Below, piece by piece: positions 46,855-58,522 of a stretch of DNA of 64,000 nt. Where the stretch lies: contig NC_071668.1 in NCBI RefSeq assembly GCF_028554725.1, positions 19,261,501 to 19,325,500 on the forward strand. The letters are read 5' to 3'. This DNA is from Zeugodacus cucurbitae (lineage: Eukaryota; Arthropoda; Insecta; Diptera; Tephritidae). The notes below the pieces were generated by a model, which was not told the DNA's origin, did no database searches, and worked only from the letters and a program-made list of their open reading frames with translations. The first letter of the stretch is position 1. Every line of letters begins with the position of its first letter. A program made the position numbers and the translations under genes.

Positions 46855-48205
46855 TTGCGTCTCACTGGATTAAGTTCTTTTCTATTTTCATTTTATTTAT
46901 GCGAGTGGTTTGTTCTATTCGCCACTATCCAATTTATAGCAAATGCGATATACCTTTTGTAAGATTGATTATACTAAGCGTTTGAGAAGTTCAAGCATTC
47001 AATTGTACACACGAATGAAATCACAGCACCTGAAAGTATGCCAGACAGTCTGCAGAAAAGGGAGAACATACGAAATAAACTAGATTACCCAAACTATTTA
47101 GTCAACGATAAATTTTGACAGAGGGTGGATCAAATCGCTAATTATTTAACTTATTGACATTCAATAACTATAGAAACTAAAATATAGGTATTACATTGCC
47201 ATAACAAAAATACTAACCACACGAAGGGTTCTACTTAGGATGCCAATCGTTAACATTTTGCAAGGATAATTGCTGCAGATTTGCTTTGTTGTGCAGTTTA
47301 GCGAAAACTGGTGCCGAAACAGACCGAGTCTATGCAAGGAAAATGGGGTGACAATATGACAAAACAAATGATGGAAAGCAAAAAAAAAAAAAAACGATGT
47401 ACGATGCCAAAGGATGAGCTGTGTTACAAAGGAAAAACATAAAACTGGGGACCATATACAGCTATATACGGGATGGCAAATAAATGAATGAACCACACAC
47501 TCAGAAGGGACTCTCTTGAGCAGTAAAATTTAATAGAAATGAAGATATAAAAAAATCATATAAAACAATTTGTGACTGCGCAGCAACAAGGGTTGTTGGC
47601 TGGACGTATGCTGCTGGAAACGGTATAATATTTACGTTGGCATTGTGACAAATCCCATTAATTGCGAAAAATCGCATTTAAAGGGATGAATTCACATGTC
47701 ATGCATTGTCGCAAAGAGAAATATTTACGGTTTTACAATTTTACAAAATGCCATAAAATAATCGTATGCAACGGGAAAATTAATGTAAATGCCGCCATCA
47801 AGTTTAAATGTAAAATGCACGCATGGTGAAGTTACGAAGGGAAGCGTTGAAAATCTAAATACCAACTCGCACTCGGCCATGTAAATAATACTATGTGCGT
47901 GGTAAGTTAGGGTGAGTTTCTTCGACTGGGGGTAAGCGCAAAAGTAGATACATTTATTGTGCCATTTCGTTGCGGTGATTTGTTTGAACGTTGTTGAGTG
48001 CCGCAGAGCGGGTTGACAGCAGGATTGCAATTGGGGGGATAACGACTGCAGTGACAGACGAAGGCCTTTTGTAGACAGGCTGGCCGGGTAGAGAATGTAA
48101 GAATTCAATTCAAATGATTTGTTGCTGTAAGGGTCGCCTATAGTGTGCGTGTGTGTCTTTGTACGTTACAATGACAGTTACATGATCAATCAACTCTGGT
48201 ACAGT
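46855..48205. other. Unique stretch, no demonstrated gene
   Basis: A minus-strand frame is open for 127 codons (47725-48108). Its upstream part lacks an ATG, and the inner ATG at about 47880 would give 51 residues starting MAECELVFRF. Composition is plausible but length is within chance for a window of this size, so it is left uncalled. Confidence 0.4.
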
Positions 48206-48209
48206 GGTG

Positions 48210-48770
48210 TGCGAATTTTTTTTTTTTTGAAATTTTTGTTTTAATATACAAAGTTACATTGCTGTAGTGGAAAACAAAAAAAAAATATTATAAAAAATAT
48301 CTTATGGAAAAAACTATTATAAAATAAATTAAAAAATAAAAATTTTATAACAAAAATTATAAATAAATAAATAAAAATAAAAAATAAAAATTTTTATTAT
48401 AAAAAAAATAATACTAATGAAAGAAAATAAAAAAAAATTATAAGAAACAGACATTTTAAAAACGTATGAAGAGAATTTTAGAAGAATTATTTCAAGAAAA
48501 TATTAAAACAAAAATGTTAAAAAATATTTAAAAATTTTATAAAAGAATATTTAGAAATGTGTAAATATATTTTAAAAATTAAAAAAAAAAATAAATATTG
48601 AAATATAAAAAAAATATATTCAAAAATTTAAAAATCATTTTTTTAAATAAAAAGAAAATATTAAAAAAAAATATATAAAACAAGTATTTAAAATATTGTT
48701 ATAAAAAAATAATTTAATTAAAAATAAATTATAAAGAAAATTTTTTTTGAAATATTATTTTAAAATCCTG
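48210..48770 (+). repeat. A-rich low-complexity block
   Basis: Plus strand dominated by A runs broken by T, with AAAATAAA and AAAAATATT words. No regular unit was found. Confidence 0.8.
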
Positions 48771-50224
48771 TTCCTTTCATTAAAACTTTACAACAACAAC
48801 TACTGACGAAAATAACTCTGAGGCAAGCCTGCAAGAACTACTCAAGCGTGTAGGGTAAAACCTAACCTCTAAAAAAACACTTGCTTAATATCTTACTAGT
48901 TTTCGTCCTGCAGACAATGCTTTCCTCGCTTTCATTTTGCATGCCGACGCCCCTTTGACAGCAAAAAGGATATTTAGATTTATAAAATATGAATATCTAG
49001 ATGCACTGTATGTGCATGTGTGTCTGTGTGCAGCAGTGTAACAATATCTGTCGCCTTGTGTGGCTGGCTAAATATGCCTAAGCACCGGCATTATCCTCAT
49101 TAGTTCCAAAAGGACATGCAGCCGTTGAGTATATGCCTTTTGTGTGTGTAATCTGCGCTTGTTGTTGTGTTATATTTGCTGCTCTTGTTCCCAGACATAT
49201 CAATATCCTGCCGCATGTGGTGGAGTTTTTTTTTTTGTTTAAAGCTGCAACTTGAATTTGCTGCGCTTGCAACTGGCACTACTGCTACTGCTACTTCAAC
49301 AACAATAACAACAACGTTAGCCGTCAATTTGCTGATGTTTTGTAGTTGTTGTTGTTGTTTCTTCACTGCTTTTCTACGCTTTGTTTCTACACCAGCACAC
49401 CCAGTAGTGCGCGTTTGCGCCCTTCTGGTTACCCTCTTTAAGTTGTTTGCCTTGATTTGTTGTATTTCATTTTTTATTTTTTTACTTTGAACTGCTTTTG
49501 CTTAGTTATTCTGCATTTTTATTTTCCCTTTTTACAGATTTTTTGTAATTGCTCCTTGTGTGCGTTGCGTTTCACCAACTCTTTTGTGTGTCCTTTGTCG
49601 TTGTTGTAAACTCACCAGGGAGCATTTGATGCACCAAAAGCTAACAAGCGCACAAGTGAATGTATGTGTTCATACACACATGTTTTTTCGCATATAAAAA
49701 AAATATAAAAACACAACGAGTTCCAAATACTCAGTCCCTTTGCAGTATGCACATTCTAAAGGATACTTCAGCGAGTTCATCTTTCTTCTCCAAATTGATT
49801 GCCTTTTAATTTTTTATTTGTTGTTTTTATTGTTATTACTGGTGTTTTTGCTTTTACGCTGTTGCTTTAAACTGTAAATTTTAAACGTGCCCTTATGAAT
49901 ATTTAAAGAATTTCCGTTTTAATGAAATTCTCCACGTATTAGCAGTGATCGCATGGCAGGCCGCAGGAAATTATGGGGTTGTATGTGTAAAAGAGAAGTA
50001 TGTAAATATGGAAATTTTTAAATTAATTATTTTTATTTGCACAGATGTGCTTCTTTATTTCATTTTAATAATTTATAAGTGTTTAATTAAATAATTTAAA
50101 AATAATTTTTCTAAAATCGACTCTCCATATACTCTAAATTTGCCATACTCACTATAAGTTTTTATTAGATTTCATATTTTCGTTTCGATTATTTTTTTTT
50201 TAATTAATGTCATTGTTAAAGTGA
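48771..50224. other. Non-coding stretch with GTT/CTG-rich island
   Basis: Between 48900 and 49680 the DNA is GC-richer with GTTGTTGTT and ACTGCTACTGCTACT triplets. Overlapping ORFs on both strands read these triplets. The rest is AT-rich. Confidence 0.5.
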
Positions 50225-50520
50225 GTCGTTTAAATAATTTCGATAAATTATCGATAACTAACTTTATCGAAATATTTTAATTTTTTACTTTCTTAAATTA
50301 ATCAGTGTTTTCAAAATTCATTTGTATATTAAATATTTTCGATAAATTATCGATAATTATTTGTTATCGATAACTTTAATCTCGATTTTTATGTATAAAA
50401 AAGATTTTTTTATTTTTTGCATTAGTCAATGTTTTCAGATAAAATTAGGCAATTGAAATATTTCGATAAATTATCGTTAGTTAAATGTTATCGATAAATT
50501 TTATATCGAATTTACAATTT
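50225..50520. repeat. CGATA/TATCG cluster in three diverged units
   Basis: About eleven CGATA words (either strand) lie within 270 bases. The block TTTTCGATAAATTATCGAT, or a close variant, starts near 50239, 50338 and 50462, each followed within about 25 bases by TTATCGATAA or TTTATCGA. Between them TCA(G/A)TGTTTTCA recurs. TATCGATA at 50366-50373 and 50489-50496 is the DRE octamer of flies. Clustered CGATA is the binding pattern known for BEAF-32. The units look like tandem duplicates in which the CGATA dyads were kept. Confidence 0.85.
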
Positions 50521-51160
50521 CAGTTCTCTTCTTTATTTTGTATTTATTTAATTACTGTTTATTAGATTTAGTGCTTCAAATTATTATCTTTTTGAACAAT
50601 TTATTGCGTTTTATTGCCGTACTTGAGTAAGAAAAAAATCGAAAATATAATTTTTTAAGCTGTCCTTATAAAAAAAATCGCTTGTTTACATTACTTAAAT
50701 TATTATTATTTAATATACTTTCTGCTCGACACTTTTCTTCTTAAACGGCTGTTCACCTGCGGCTAGTCAAAGGTGGCAAAAAATTCAATATTTAGTGCAG
50801 CTACAACATCAAAAAGCACACACACGCACGAGGCATAAAAAGTTGCGCAACCGTAGGCGCCGCCGTTTAAATTACAGCGTACACACACATAGAGAGCGCA
50901 AAGAAGAAAAAAATACACATATTATATATAGCCTGATCCTTTGACGTAATCAGCGATGACCTAACAAATTGCAGCATGCTTTTAGGCATATTGCCTATAA
51001 ATTATGCACACTTTGTATTATCTGTTGTGTAATTAAATGCTTTCGCCTGTTTTCATTGTGCGCGCGGCGTCGACGTTTAAGCGACTTTTTATACACATCA
51101 CTGTATGGGTGTGCGTATGTGTGGGGTGGTGAGGCGCGCGCAAATAAATTACATTTTAAT
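50521..51160. other. Non-coding stretch, no supported gene
   Basis: AT-rich to 50750, then a GC-richer island with CACACA runs. A TATATA patch at 50921-50930 precedes the small ORF at 51161 by more than 200 bases. GCTTTTAGGCATATTGCC at 50978-50995 faintly resembles the TAGGC word family. Confidence 0.4.
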
Positions 51161-51307
51161 ATGCTCACCGCCAAAGTCCCCAGCGGGGATGGATTGTTCA
51201 TTAAAAACGCATTCGATATCAAATCAATGGAAAATATCGCAGAGAAACCTGTCAATATTGATGGCATGCCTTGGCACACAGACATACATACATGCGTACA
51301 AGTGTAG
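51161..51307 (+). CDS. Candidate 48-aa small ORF
   Basis: ATG with A at -3 opens MLTAKVPSGDGLFIKNAFDI and continues to a TAG at 51305-51307. The first 38 codons have fly-like codon choice (CTC ACC GCC AAA GTC CCC AGC), unusual for this AT-rich region. The last ten codons run into a CATACATACA microsatellite, so the natural end may be a splice site I cannot identify. No family recognised. Confidence 0.25.
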   Translation: MLTAKVPSGDGLFIKNAFDIKSMENIAEKPVNIDGMPWHTDIHTCVQV

Positions 51308-51689
51308 TTAATTTGGTGTACAAAAAGTGCGCATTAAAGTAAACAATATGCAACAAAGCATTGCAACAATAACAAAATGTTTTATAATTTTTTTCTTTAA
51401 TTTAAATTAATTTCGTTACAATTTGCATAATCACTTTTTAATTAATTAATGTGCAAAGCATTGGCGTTTCGCTGCAAGCGTGGGAATTCGGCGGTTAAAT
51501 AAGCGCCTCCGACATTGTAACACACGCAAACATTTCTGGTTTTTTTTAATTTTTATTTTTTGCTGCGTTCGTTTTAATTAAAAAACGATAACTAATTATA
51601 CATTATACTTTATTTTCAAATGAAGTGCTCGGGGATTTGTCGTGAGATTTCGGCGCGAATAATTTATAATGCCAGCTTATGCGAATTTA
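51308..51689. other. Non-coding stretch, no supported gene
   Basis: AT-rich with nothing recognised. Confidence 0.5.
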
Positions 51690-51889
51690 GCTAACTTTAT
51701 TTTATTTATTATTATTATTTTTTTATTATATTGGAGAGGATAAGTGTTTGCTATTTCCGGGGTTAGATAATATCTTTGGAATTAGTTTATTAATAGTAAA
51801 AATTAGAGCATGATTTAGTGGAATTTTTTTTTATACATTATTTAGTTTATTAATTTTTTTAATTTTATTTATTTTTTATTTTATTTCTT

Positions 51890-52060
51890 TTTTTTTAACT
51901 TTATTTATTTTTTTAATTTAATTTATTTATTTTTTTAACTTTATTTATTTTTTTTTAACTTTATTTATTTTTTTTTTAACTTTATTTATTTTTTTTAATT
52001 TTATTTATTTTTTTTTTAATTTTATTTATTTTTTTTTTATTTATTTATTTTATAGTTTTA
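51890..52060 (+). repeat. ~20-base minisatellite AACTTTATTTATTTTTTTT
   Basis: About eight near-identical units of AA(C/T)TTTATTTATTTTTTTT, varying mainly in the length of the final T run. Confidence 0.9.
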
Positions 52061-52139
52061 GTTTATTTATGTGCATATCTTTATTTAACGTTAAGGCATT
52101 TGAAGGAAATGTGTATTATTTAATATAAGCTATGAGTTT

Positions 52140-53200
52140 TCTTTTTAATATTTTTTTAATTTTTTAATTGTTATATTAATATATTTATTTAATATTTAAA
52201 TTTTTTTATTAAGAATTTAATTATTTTTTATAATTTTATTTTTATTTATATATATTTTTTTTAATTTATTAGATAAAACTGATTTATTTTATTCAGATTA
52301 TTATTTTTATTTAAATTATTATTTTTTACTCGTTTATTAAAATAATTCATTTATTTATAATAGTTTATTAATTTGATTTTTTTTTTAATATTTTTAATGC
52401 GATTTTTAATTTTTTAAATTAATCAAAATTAATATACTTTTTATATTTTTACATTTATTGTTTTATTATTTATTTTTTTAAAATTTTATATTTATTTATA
52501 TTTCTAATTTTAATTTATTAGAAATATATTTTTTTTTACAATGCAATTTCTATAAATTTTTTGAAATAATTCATTTATTTACTATATTCATTTTACTTAA
52601 TTTTTTTTAAAATATTTTTAATGTGTTTTAATTATTTTAAATTAATCAAAATAAATTTATTTTTTTTTAATTTTTAGTTTAACTTTTACATTTATTGTAT
52701 GTTTACTAATTTTTTTTTAATTTATTAGGTAAATCTGATTTATTTTATTCAAATTATTATTATTAATTAAATTAATTTTTTTTTTCAATACACTTTTTTT
52801 TATTTATATTTTAAAATAATTCATTTATTTACTTTATTATTTTATTTAATTTTTTTTAATATTTTGAATGCATAAAAGTTTTAAATTATTTAATATATAT
52901 TTATATAAATCAATTTACATATGTATATATATTTTTTAAGTTATTAAATAAAACTCATTTATTTTATTCAGATTAATATTTTTGATTTATGTAATTTATT
53001 TTGTTTTAGGATACAATTTTTATTTTTATTAATTTATCTGTTTATAGTTTCAGTTTATTATTTTACATTTATTGTATTTTTTATTTAATTTAATTATTTT
53101 CATAATTTTATTTTTATTATTATTTTTAATTTAATTTTTTTTTACAATACCATTTTTTATTTTTATTTTTTAATAATTGTTTTTTTCTTATTTAGTTTAT
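52140..53200 (+). repeat. Degenerate tandem repeat, ~225-base unit, about four copies
   Basis: TTATTAGATAAAACTGATTTA and its variants start near 52267, 52508, 52725 and 52941. AATAATTCATTTATTTA starts at 52341, 52565 and 52815. TTTTTAATG(C/T)G.TTTT.A and AAATTAATCAAAATAAAT recur between. The order of these landmarks is constant, so the T-rich block is largely a decayed satellite-like array, not random low complexity. Confidence 0.8.
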
Positions 53201-53320
53201 TATTTTTTTTTTGCTAAAAATTTGGTTATTTTAATAAAATTTAAATAAAAATTAAAATTTTCTTAAATTACTATTTTTCATTATTTTTATTACTTAAATT
53301 CCATTTTTCCATAATTATAG

Positions 53321-56300
53321 TTTATAATGTTACACCTTGAAATAGTTTTCCCCAAAGATACCCTATGTAATATATTTTTCTCCCACATTTATATGTCATG
53401 CTATATTTTTGAAAATCTCTTATTTTTATAGTTTTCAAATATACAAGTAAATCAAACAAGAGCATAACAAAACATGAAAATCCCACGCAATTGTGTTACC
53501 CGAAATAGTCGACGAAACACCTCAATTTGCTGTGCACTCAAGCAAAGCAGAGCGGCAAATAAAATCGTAACGAGTCATTTTAGTTAGACTAAATGTATTT
53601 GCTTAAATGAGCGGAGACACGCAAACAGAAGCGTGAATAAAGGATGGAAGTGAACACGCACACCCACAGGCACACAAGGAAGTGAAGTAGCGCAAGTTGA
53701 AGTCAATCAAAAGGCATAACATTTATATTATATTAAAGGGTAGAATAAAAAAAAAAAAAACAAAAAAAAATATTGCGCAAACAACAAGTTGTAAAAAGAG
53801 TTATAGTTACAACAACAATAACAACAACCAAGTGTATATAAAATATGTATTTTAGCAATCAAAAATCAACAAACAAGACATAATAATATGCTTGGAACAA
53901 AGCGACACACTCACTTGCGTGCGCATAATACCCGTGAGTTAGCATGCTTTTAGGCGCATTGCGTGTTCTGACGAGTTATTTATGCGTTTGTTTATATGCA
54001 CTCCAAACCAACCTTCACCACATTAAATTACAGTATATTTGCCAGAATTTAGCGCACTTTAAGCGTCATTCAATTCACAACTTTTTAGCATATTTATAGG
54101 CGCGCAGACGGCGTGCATAAATCGTATTGCTGCCACAAGCGATTAACGCTGATTGACATAATTGTGTGTAGGGGTCGTCTTCTTCATCATTTTTTTTTCG
54201 GTTAATAAATATGCACACAAAAATTTTAAATGAAGAGCATAAAATTGTTTTGGAATCAAGCGGTGTGCGGGGGATATGAGAGCATAAAATAACGCTAAAT
54301 ATTTACGACAGCAGTCAAAGCGTAATGACAGGCAATTCATTACGGCCGACAGACAGCCAAGCAACCAACCAGGTTCTTAAAATGTGAATCGACTGGTTGG
54401 CCGGTTAACGCAAGTCTACTTTCAGGCGTGCGACAGCACTAAATTTAACTTTAAGCGATTTCTGCTGGAAATTTAAGTTCATAAATTTTATGTAACTTTA
54501 CGAAGTTCAGTGCGTAATTCGCCAGTCTATACGCTTTGCACGCTAATGCCCGCAATTTAATTTCGTTTGCGCTCCTCGCTTCTCTCAGCTGTGTGTGGGG
54601 GACGTCAGCAAGGCCGCGGTATTCAGTCAAATTGTGAACTCAGTTCAACTGAAGCTCAACGTATTCGGCGGCAATTTCTTACCCATTTATCCACTTAAGA
54701 TGCTGCTGCCAACAGCAACAACAGCGAAGGTGTTTCTCAAAATAAATACAATAAAAATAACAACAACAAAAAGTAAGCGAAAAAGTTTGCTTTGTTTACT
54801 TTCAATGTGTAGGTATGTCTGAATGTGTAGTATTATGCCTAAGCATATCTGCATGAAGGCAGTGTAATTTGCGCCAACACCTGCGGGAAGAACTCACACT
54901 TAGAGAAACACACACAAATATAACACCGTTACTCGTCGTCGCCGCTGCTCGTTGAGGCGGCATTGAAAAAGACGTAAAAATTGTTAAGTACTTTTACTGG
55001 CTTTTAACTTTTTTGAAAGTTTAAAATTTATGTAGTCTACTTTTTGGCGCGTACGCGCATAAAACAGTAGCCGCATTGTGCTACGCAGCACCTAATAGCT
55101 GTGTGTGTGTTTGTATATTATATATACAAAAGGTGTGTGTGCGAAGAAAGCAATTTGCGGATTTCGCTGGCGGTGACTTGAGTTTTGGCGCACGTGGCAA
55201 GATTCAAAGGCTGAAATGTCATTCTTACAGCAAGGGCGTTCAGATGTCTGTGTGAACGTGTGCTTTTTGGCACCTACACTGTTGCTGTTGCAGTTGTTGT
55301 TGTGCTTAGCTTTCACTTTTAAACATTTTTTCAGTCTATTTCACGAGCTTTTCATGATTTTATCCTTTTCCGCTTTTCATTTACGACCTTTCGCTTTAAC
55401 CGTTATTCATTTTTATATATACAAATATACGCTTTTATGCCGCTTTGTTTCGATGTATTTCCGGAAATTTTGTTCATATTTTAATTTTTTTTTGTTTCCT
55501 AAAACTTTTTGGTATTTTTTGTTTTTGTGAATTGAGAGAATCTTTAAGCATAATTTTTAAAGAATTTTTTGGGCGAAAAGATCATACATTTGTAAAATTG
55601 GCTAAATCATTTAGACCACAATCTTAAAAGACGGCAGTTGAGTTAAAAACCAAGCTTCCGTGATGACCCGGTGTGGTATCTGGACCAAGCTATATATTTC
55701 ATGCGTACTTCTGACCACTTTCAGTTCTATGCTGGAGGGGTTTTTTGTCTTCTCATTGCGAATATAGAGAAAGAGTTAGCTCAAGAGAGCAATCCGCGGG
55801 TTTCGACTTCATGGCGGTAGAATATTACTGTATAATAGAAGTGAAGTTTCTCAATTTAAATACGCTGACGGGAGTGTTTACTCCTCCAAACTTTCCAGTA
55901 ATCTCTGATTTGGAAAAATCACTGAAACTCGAATAATTCTCTCGAGATATCTTAGAGAGAGTTTACTAATTTAAACCAAGAAAGTAGGACTTAAGTGAAG
56001 TGAAGTTTCTTAATAGCGTTAAACGAAGCTTTTACTTTTCAAAACTATCTAGTAATCTGATTGATTCTTTACTTCAAACTCTTGCTCTCGAGCGACTTTG
56101 GAGAGAAATTACTCACTAAGTTCAAGAGAGTAGGTTTCAAGTTTCTCTTTATTAGTCGAAGGAGTCTAATTATCATCACGGTCGAGGCCAATATAGACAA
56201 CGATGAGGTACTGAGGTCAGGTGATCACTGATTTCGGAAGCCTTATTTATGCTCACGGGAGAACAAAATTTTTCTCCGAGACTGAGAGAAATTAATAAAA

Positions 56301-56379
56301 TAAATATAAAAGAGAGCGCAAGACTCAAGAAACCCGTTCTTTTTGCAATGTAAACCAAGATACTTCTTGGTTATGTTAT
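53321..56379. other. Non-coding stretch, no demonstrated gene
   Basis: GC-richer unique DNA from 53450 to 55340 with CAA and CA patches. The 74-codon frame at 54595 begins with GTG and is not accepted. From 55640 to 56360 the sequence is rich in GAGA/CTCT words (CTCGAGA, GAGAGTTTACT), with GAGAGAGTTTACTAATTTAAA and GAGAGAAATTACTCACTAAGT near 55950 and 56100 suggesting another weak duplication. Confidence 0.45.
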
Positions 56380-56665
56380 TACATACTACGTTATGTTTTC
56401 CTGTGCTATGTTACGTAACGTTATGCTATGTTATGTTAAGTTATCGGATTTTAAGTGTGTTGTTAATAAAGATATTTGATATATTTTGAGTTATTATATA
56501 TTACGTTAAGTTTTGTTACGTTATGTTACGTAACGTTATGATATGTTATGTTAAGTTGCAGAACTTTATATTTCATGTATATAAGTTATTATATATTACG
56601 TTAAGTTTTGATATGTTACGTAAAGTTATATTCTGTTACGTTACGTAACGTTATTCCACGTCAAG
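56380..56665. repeat. Array with GTTACGTAAC palindromes at 115-base spacing
   Basis: Perfect 10-base palindromes GTTACGTAAC lie at 56410-56419, 56525-56534 and 56640-56649, exactly 115 bases apart. Each is followed by GTTAT; two continue (C/A)TATGTTATGTTAAGTT. Between them TTATTATATATTACGTTAAG recurs at 56491 and 56586. The palindrome fits the PAR-bZIP site RTTAYGTAAY used by fly Pdp1 and Vrille. Confidence 0.9.
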
Positions 56666-58245
56666 TTATTTAACCAAATTTTACCATAATTCAGATTATG
56701 AGCACATAAACACAGCAATATCAAATACATGCCACAACAACAACAACCACCACCGGTGCTTAAACGATAAAGCAAAACTATTAATTGCCTTGAAACATTT
56801 TACATTTTCATTTTCATTTTCATTTCCATATCGCTATGCTATGCGCCCGAGCAACGCATCGCATTGTTAACTTTATTTTGGATGGTAGCAACAATAACAA
56901 TAACAACAACATAGCAAAAATATTAAATTCAATTTCAACATTTTTTGCGCTACCACTAACGACTGACGGCATATACAAATCTATATATGTATGTATATAT
57001 ATTTGTATTTTTGTTGGCATGTTTCTAGTTGTGGCCATTGAATAGCGTTGCTTTTTGGTGTTGTTTTAAACTTTGCCGATTATTTCTACTATTATTACAA
57101 ATGTTTGTGCAGCCAGCTAATAATACTCGTACAAATGTTTTGTTGCTGTAGTTGCAATCTAGTAGCACTTACTGTATGTGTTGTTGTTGCGCAATTGTTT
57201 TTGTTGTACAAACAGCACAAGAGTACTTTTTTTACTATTATTATTATTATTATTTGTGCATAGAGCGCAAAAATTTTACAGACTAAAATGCGCTCAGCTG
57301 TAAACGAGACACATTATCATGGTTGGAGGGGTGGATAGAGGAGGACGGTGTAGCGGGTGGTAAATTGCCAATTGGCTGAAGCGTGTAGCAGCAACAGCAG
57401 GCAGATGAGCACAGCATTTAGAGCAGCAAATGTTGCAGCAACAATATGCGCGCGGTTGCACAAATCTAAATGTGTATGGGTGTGTGTGTGTAAGAGATTT
57501 ATATATATAGATGGCTTTGCTAGTAAATCCCTTTCGCTGTTCTTTGCGCTTTTCATTGCTACAAATTTTTGGTTGATGATTCTTTTTGCGCGGCAAATTT
57601 TATTGTTCACTTTTTTTGGTTTTTTGAATGTTATGAACATTTCATTTTTCATTTCTCATTTTTTGGATTTGCTAAATTTTATATTCACTGTGAATTCATC
57701 TAGATTAGGCTATGAGCCGGCACAAACAACAACAAATACAACAGCAGCAACACCACCCTCAGCACCGGCTCCACTGTTGCTCGCCGCTTAGCGGAAAATC
57801 CATTAAAAATCGTTTGTGCAGTCAACGAATTCGGTTGCGTGTCGGTGGGGAGAGTGAAGTGTGGCACGCACGCAAAGAATTCTCATTTGTTTTGGCATTA
57901 TTAACACTAGAATGCATAGAAAAATATTGCTTGACAGACGGACAGACAGCCAGCGCACTGAGCAGGCGGACAAGGCACAGCTGCGTATTTCGGTGTATTT
58001 ATATTAGTATGAGAGGGATTGTGTGGTGATCTATGCGCGCACAAAGGATTGGTCAGCATTGTGGCGGTTTGGTGTTTTTAATATTCAAAAATTCTACAAA
58101 TTTTGAGAAATTTTTTAAAGTTTTGTAATTGAAAACGAAATAGTTACGGAAATTTCACATTTAAGAAAACGATTTTTTACAAATTACTGAAGAATACCGT
58201 TATTTTATTTTTCTGATGAAGAAAAATATTAAAACCAATAAAAAA
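56666..58245. other. Non-coding stretch with CAA-rich island
   Basis: Contains three TTTTCA hexamers (56802-56823), CAACAA and GTTGTT runs and an (ATT)n tract at 57234-57254. ORFs of 100-144 codons at 57294-57791 overlap on both strands and read triplet repeats. None is accepted. Confidence 0.5.
57234..57254 (+). repeat. (ATT)n microsatellite
   Basis: Seven ATT units. Confidence 0.9.
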
Positions 58246-58249
58246 TTAA

Positions 58250-58440
58250 AATTAAATAAATTAAAATAAAATAAAATAAAATAAAATAAAATAAAATAAA
58301 ATAAAATAAAATAAAATAAAATGAAATAAAATGAAATAAAATAAAATAAAATTAAAACAAAATAAATTAAAATAAAATAAAGTAAAAAAACACAAAAAAT
58401 TTAAAATAAAATAAAATAAAATATAAAAATAAAGTTAAAA
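58250..58440 (+). repeat. (AAAAT)n satellite, third tract
   Basis: Near-perfect AAAAT units from about 58262 to 58345, then degenerate units with AAATG and AAACA variants. Confidence 0.95.
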
Positions 58441-58522
58441 AAAAATAAATATATAATAAAAGAAAAATCAAAATATATATAAAAAAATAATAAATAAATA
58501 CAAAAAATTTTTAATAAAAAAA

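Larger units (their letters stand above)
51690..53320 (-). repeat. T-rich block, reverse polarity to the other A-rich blocks
   Basis: About 1.6 kb with T strongly exceeding A on the plus strand and very little G or C. It contains a short minisatellite at 51890-52060 and a longer degenerate tandem repeat at 52140-53200. The other low-complexity blocks of the window are A-rich on this strand. Confidence 0.9.

Noticed and set aside
47725..48108. 127-codon minus-strand open frame
   Set aside because: No ATG for the first part. By a rough estimate about one frame of this length is expected by chance in a window of this size. A 51-residue inner ORF remains possible but unsupported.
54595..54822. 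75-codon frame in GC-richer DNA
   Set aside because: Begins with GTG, which flies do not normally use, and ends in A-rich triplets.
57294..57791. Overlapping 100-144-codon ORFs on both strands
   Set aside because: Same DNA open in several frames because of triplet repeats and GTG runs; one begins with GTG, not ATG.
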